This document shows positions 63,782-64,000 of a stretch of 64,000 bases of DNA, one piece after another; within the stretch, counting starts at the first letter, position 1, and each line of letters opens with the position of its first letter. This DNA is from Hybos culiciformis. Lineage: Eukaryota > Arthropoda > Insecta > Diptera > Hybotidae. Position numbers and translations under genes: made by a program. The notes below the pieces were generated by a model. It worked only from the letters and a program-made list of their open reading frames with translations, made no database searches and had not been told where the DNA came from. The DNA is taken from NCBI GenBank assembly GCA_964007475.1, contig OZ023274.1, positions 72,923,303 to 72,987,302 of the forward strand. The letters run 5' to 3'.

Positions 63782-64000
63782 GTAAGTAAATATAAATCAT
63801 AAGCTTAAAATTTTTTCAATATAAAAAAATTTTATTATGAATTATTCTTCAACAAATTTGATTGATTACCGTACTTTAAGTTGAAGAATTTTTATTTGAA
63901 GTAGGTATTTATTTACATAAATATAATCCAGTTGAAAATTAAACAAATAATAAACACATTAAAAGATGTTGTTCATTTAAATTATAAAAAAAAAAATTTG
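63782..64000. other. Start of the next dpr intron
   Basis: Begins with the strong donor GTAAGT after the Ig1 end; intronic to the window edge. The exon for the second Ig domain is not in the window. Confidence 0.75.

Overview
This is a very AT-rich animal (almost certainly insect) nuclear genome window with long introns, GT-AG splice sites, abundant A/T homopolymer runs and one 200-base assembly gap (16311-16510). There is no bacterial-type gene packing: only about 1.2 kb of the 64 kb can be supported as protein coding. The insect assignment rests on a dpr-family gene (defective proboscis extension response, an arthropod neuronal Ig cell-surface family). I cannot name the order or species from sequence alone.

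Two genes are visible. (1) On the + strand, three consecutive internal exons (37655-37797, 61445-61522, 63649-63781) encode the whole first Ig domain of a dpr1/2/3-type protein. They are joined by a 23.6 kb intron and a 2.1 kb intron. The signal-peptide exon(s) lie upstream, possibly outside the window, and the second Ig domain lies beyond the right edge. (2) On the - strand, entirely inside the 23.6 kb dpr intron, lies a complete seven-coding-exon gene for a membrane RING-CH (MARCH2/3-type) E3 ubiquitin ligase. Its CDS runs from ATG at 55275 to stop at 39814. Splicing the exons in phase gives a 299-residue protein with an Asn-rich N-terminal tail, a C4HC3 RING-CH domain and two transmembrane segments. 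This nested, opposite-strand arrangement is the main structural result.

The rest is non-coding, AT-rich DNA with several non-autonomous transposon copies recognisable by terminal repeats and target-site duplications: an unclassified inverted-repeat element with GAGCCCTCAC ends (5515-5937); a Helitron-like 5' end, a pogo/Tigger-like element, a 62-bp minisatellite and a foldback, clustered at 11.0-12.7 kb; a weak foldback (22199-22338); a hAT element with a perfect 8-bp duplication (28177-28538); a TA-flanked palindromic element carrying a tRNA-headed, A-tailed SINE-like insert (42304-43062); a second hAT element with a perfect 8-bp duplication (59191-59568); and another tRNA-like, A-tailed piece (about 59846-59990).

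Layout: 1-37654 is non-coding (likely 5' intron or upstream region of dpr) with most of the mobile-element cluster; 37655-61522 is dpr exon, giant intron with the nested MARCH gene, dpr exon; 61523-64000 is a short intron, the third dpr exon and the start of the next intron. Most short open frames in the window are chance openings in homopolymer-rich DNA. No previously undescribed molecular system is evident. The points most worth checking are the nested gene, the SINE-in-palindrome composite and the repeat cluster at 11-12.7 kb.
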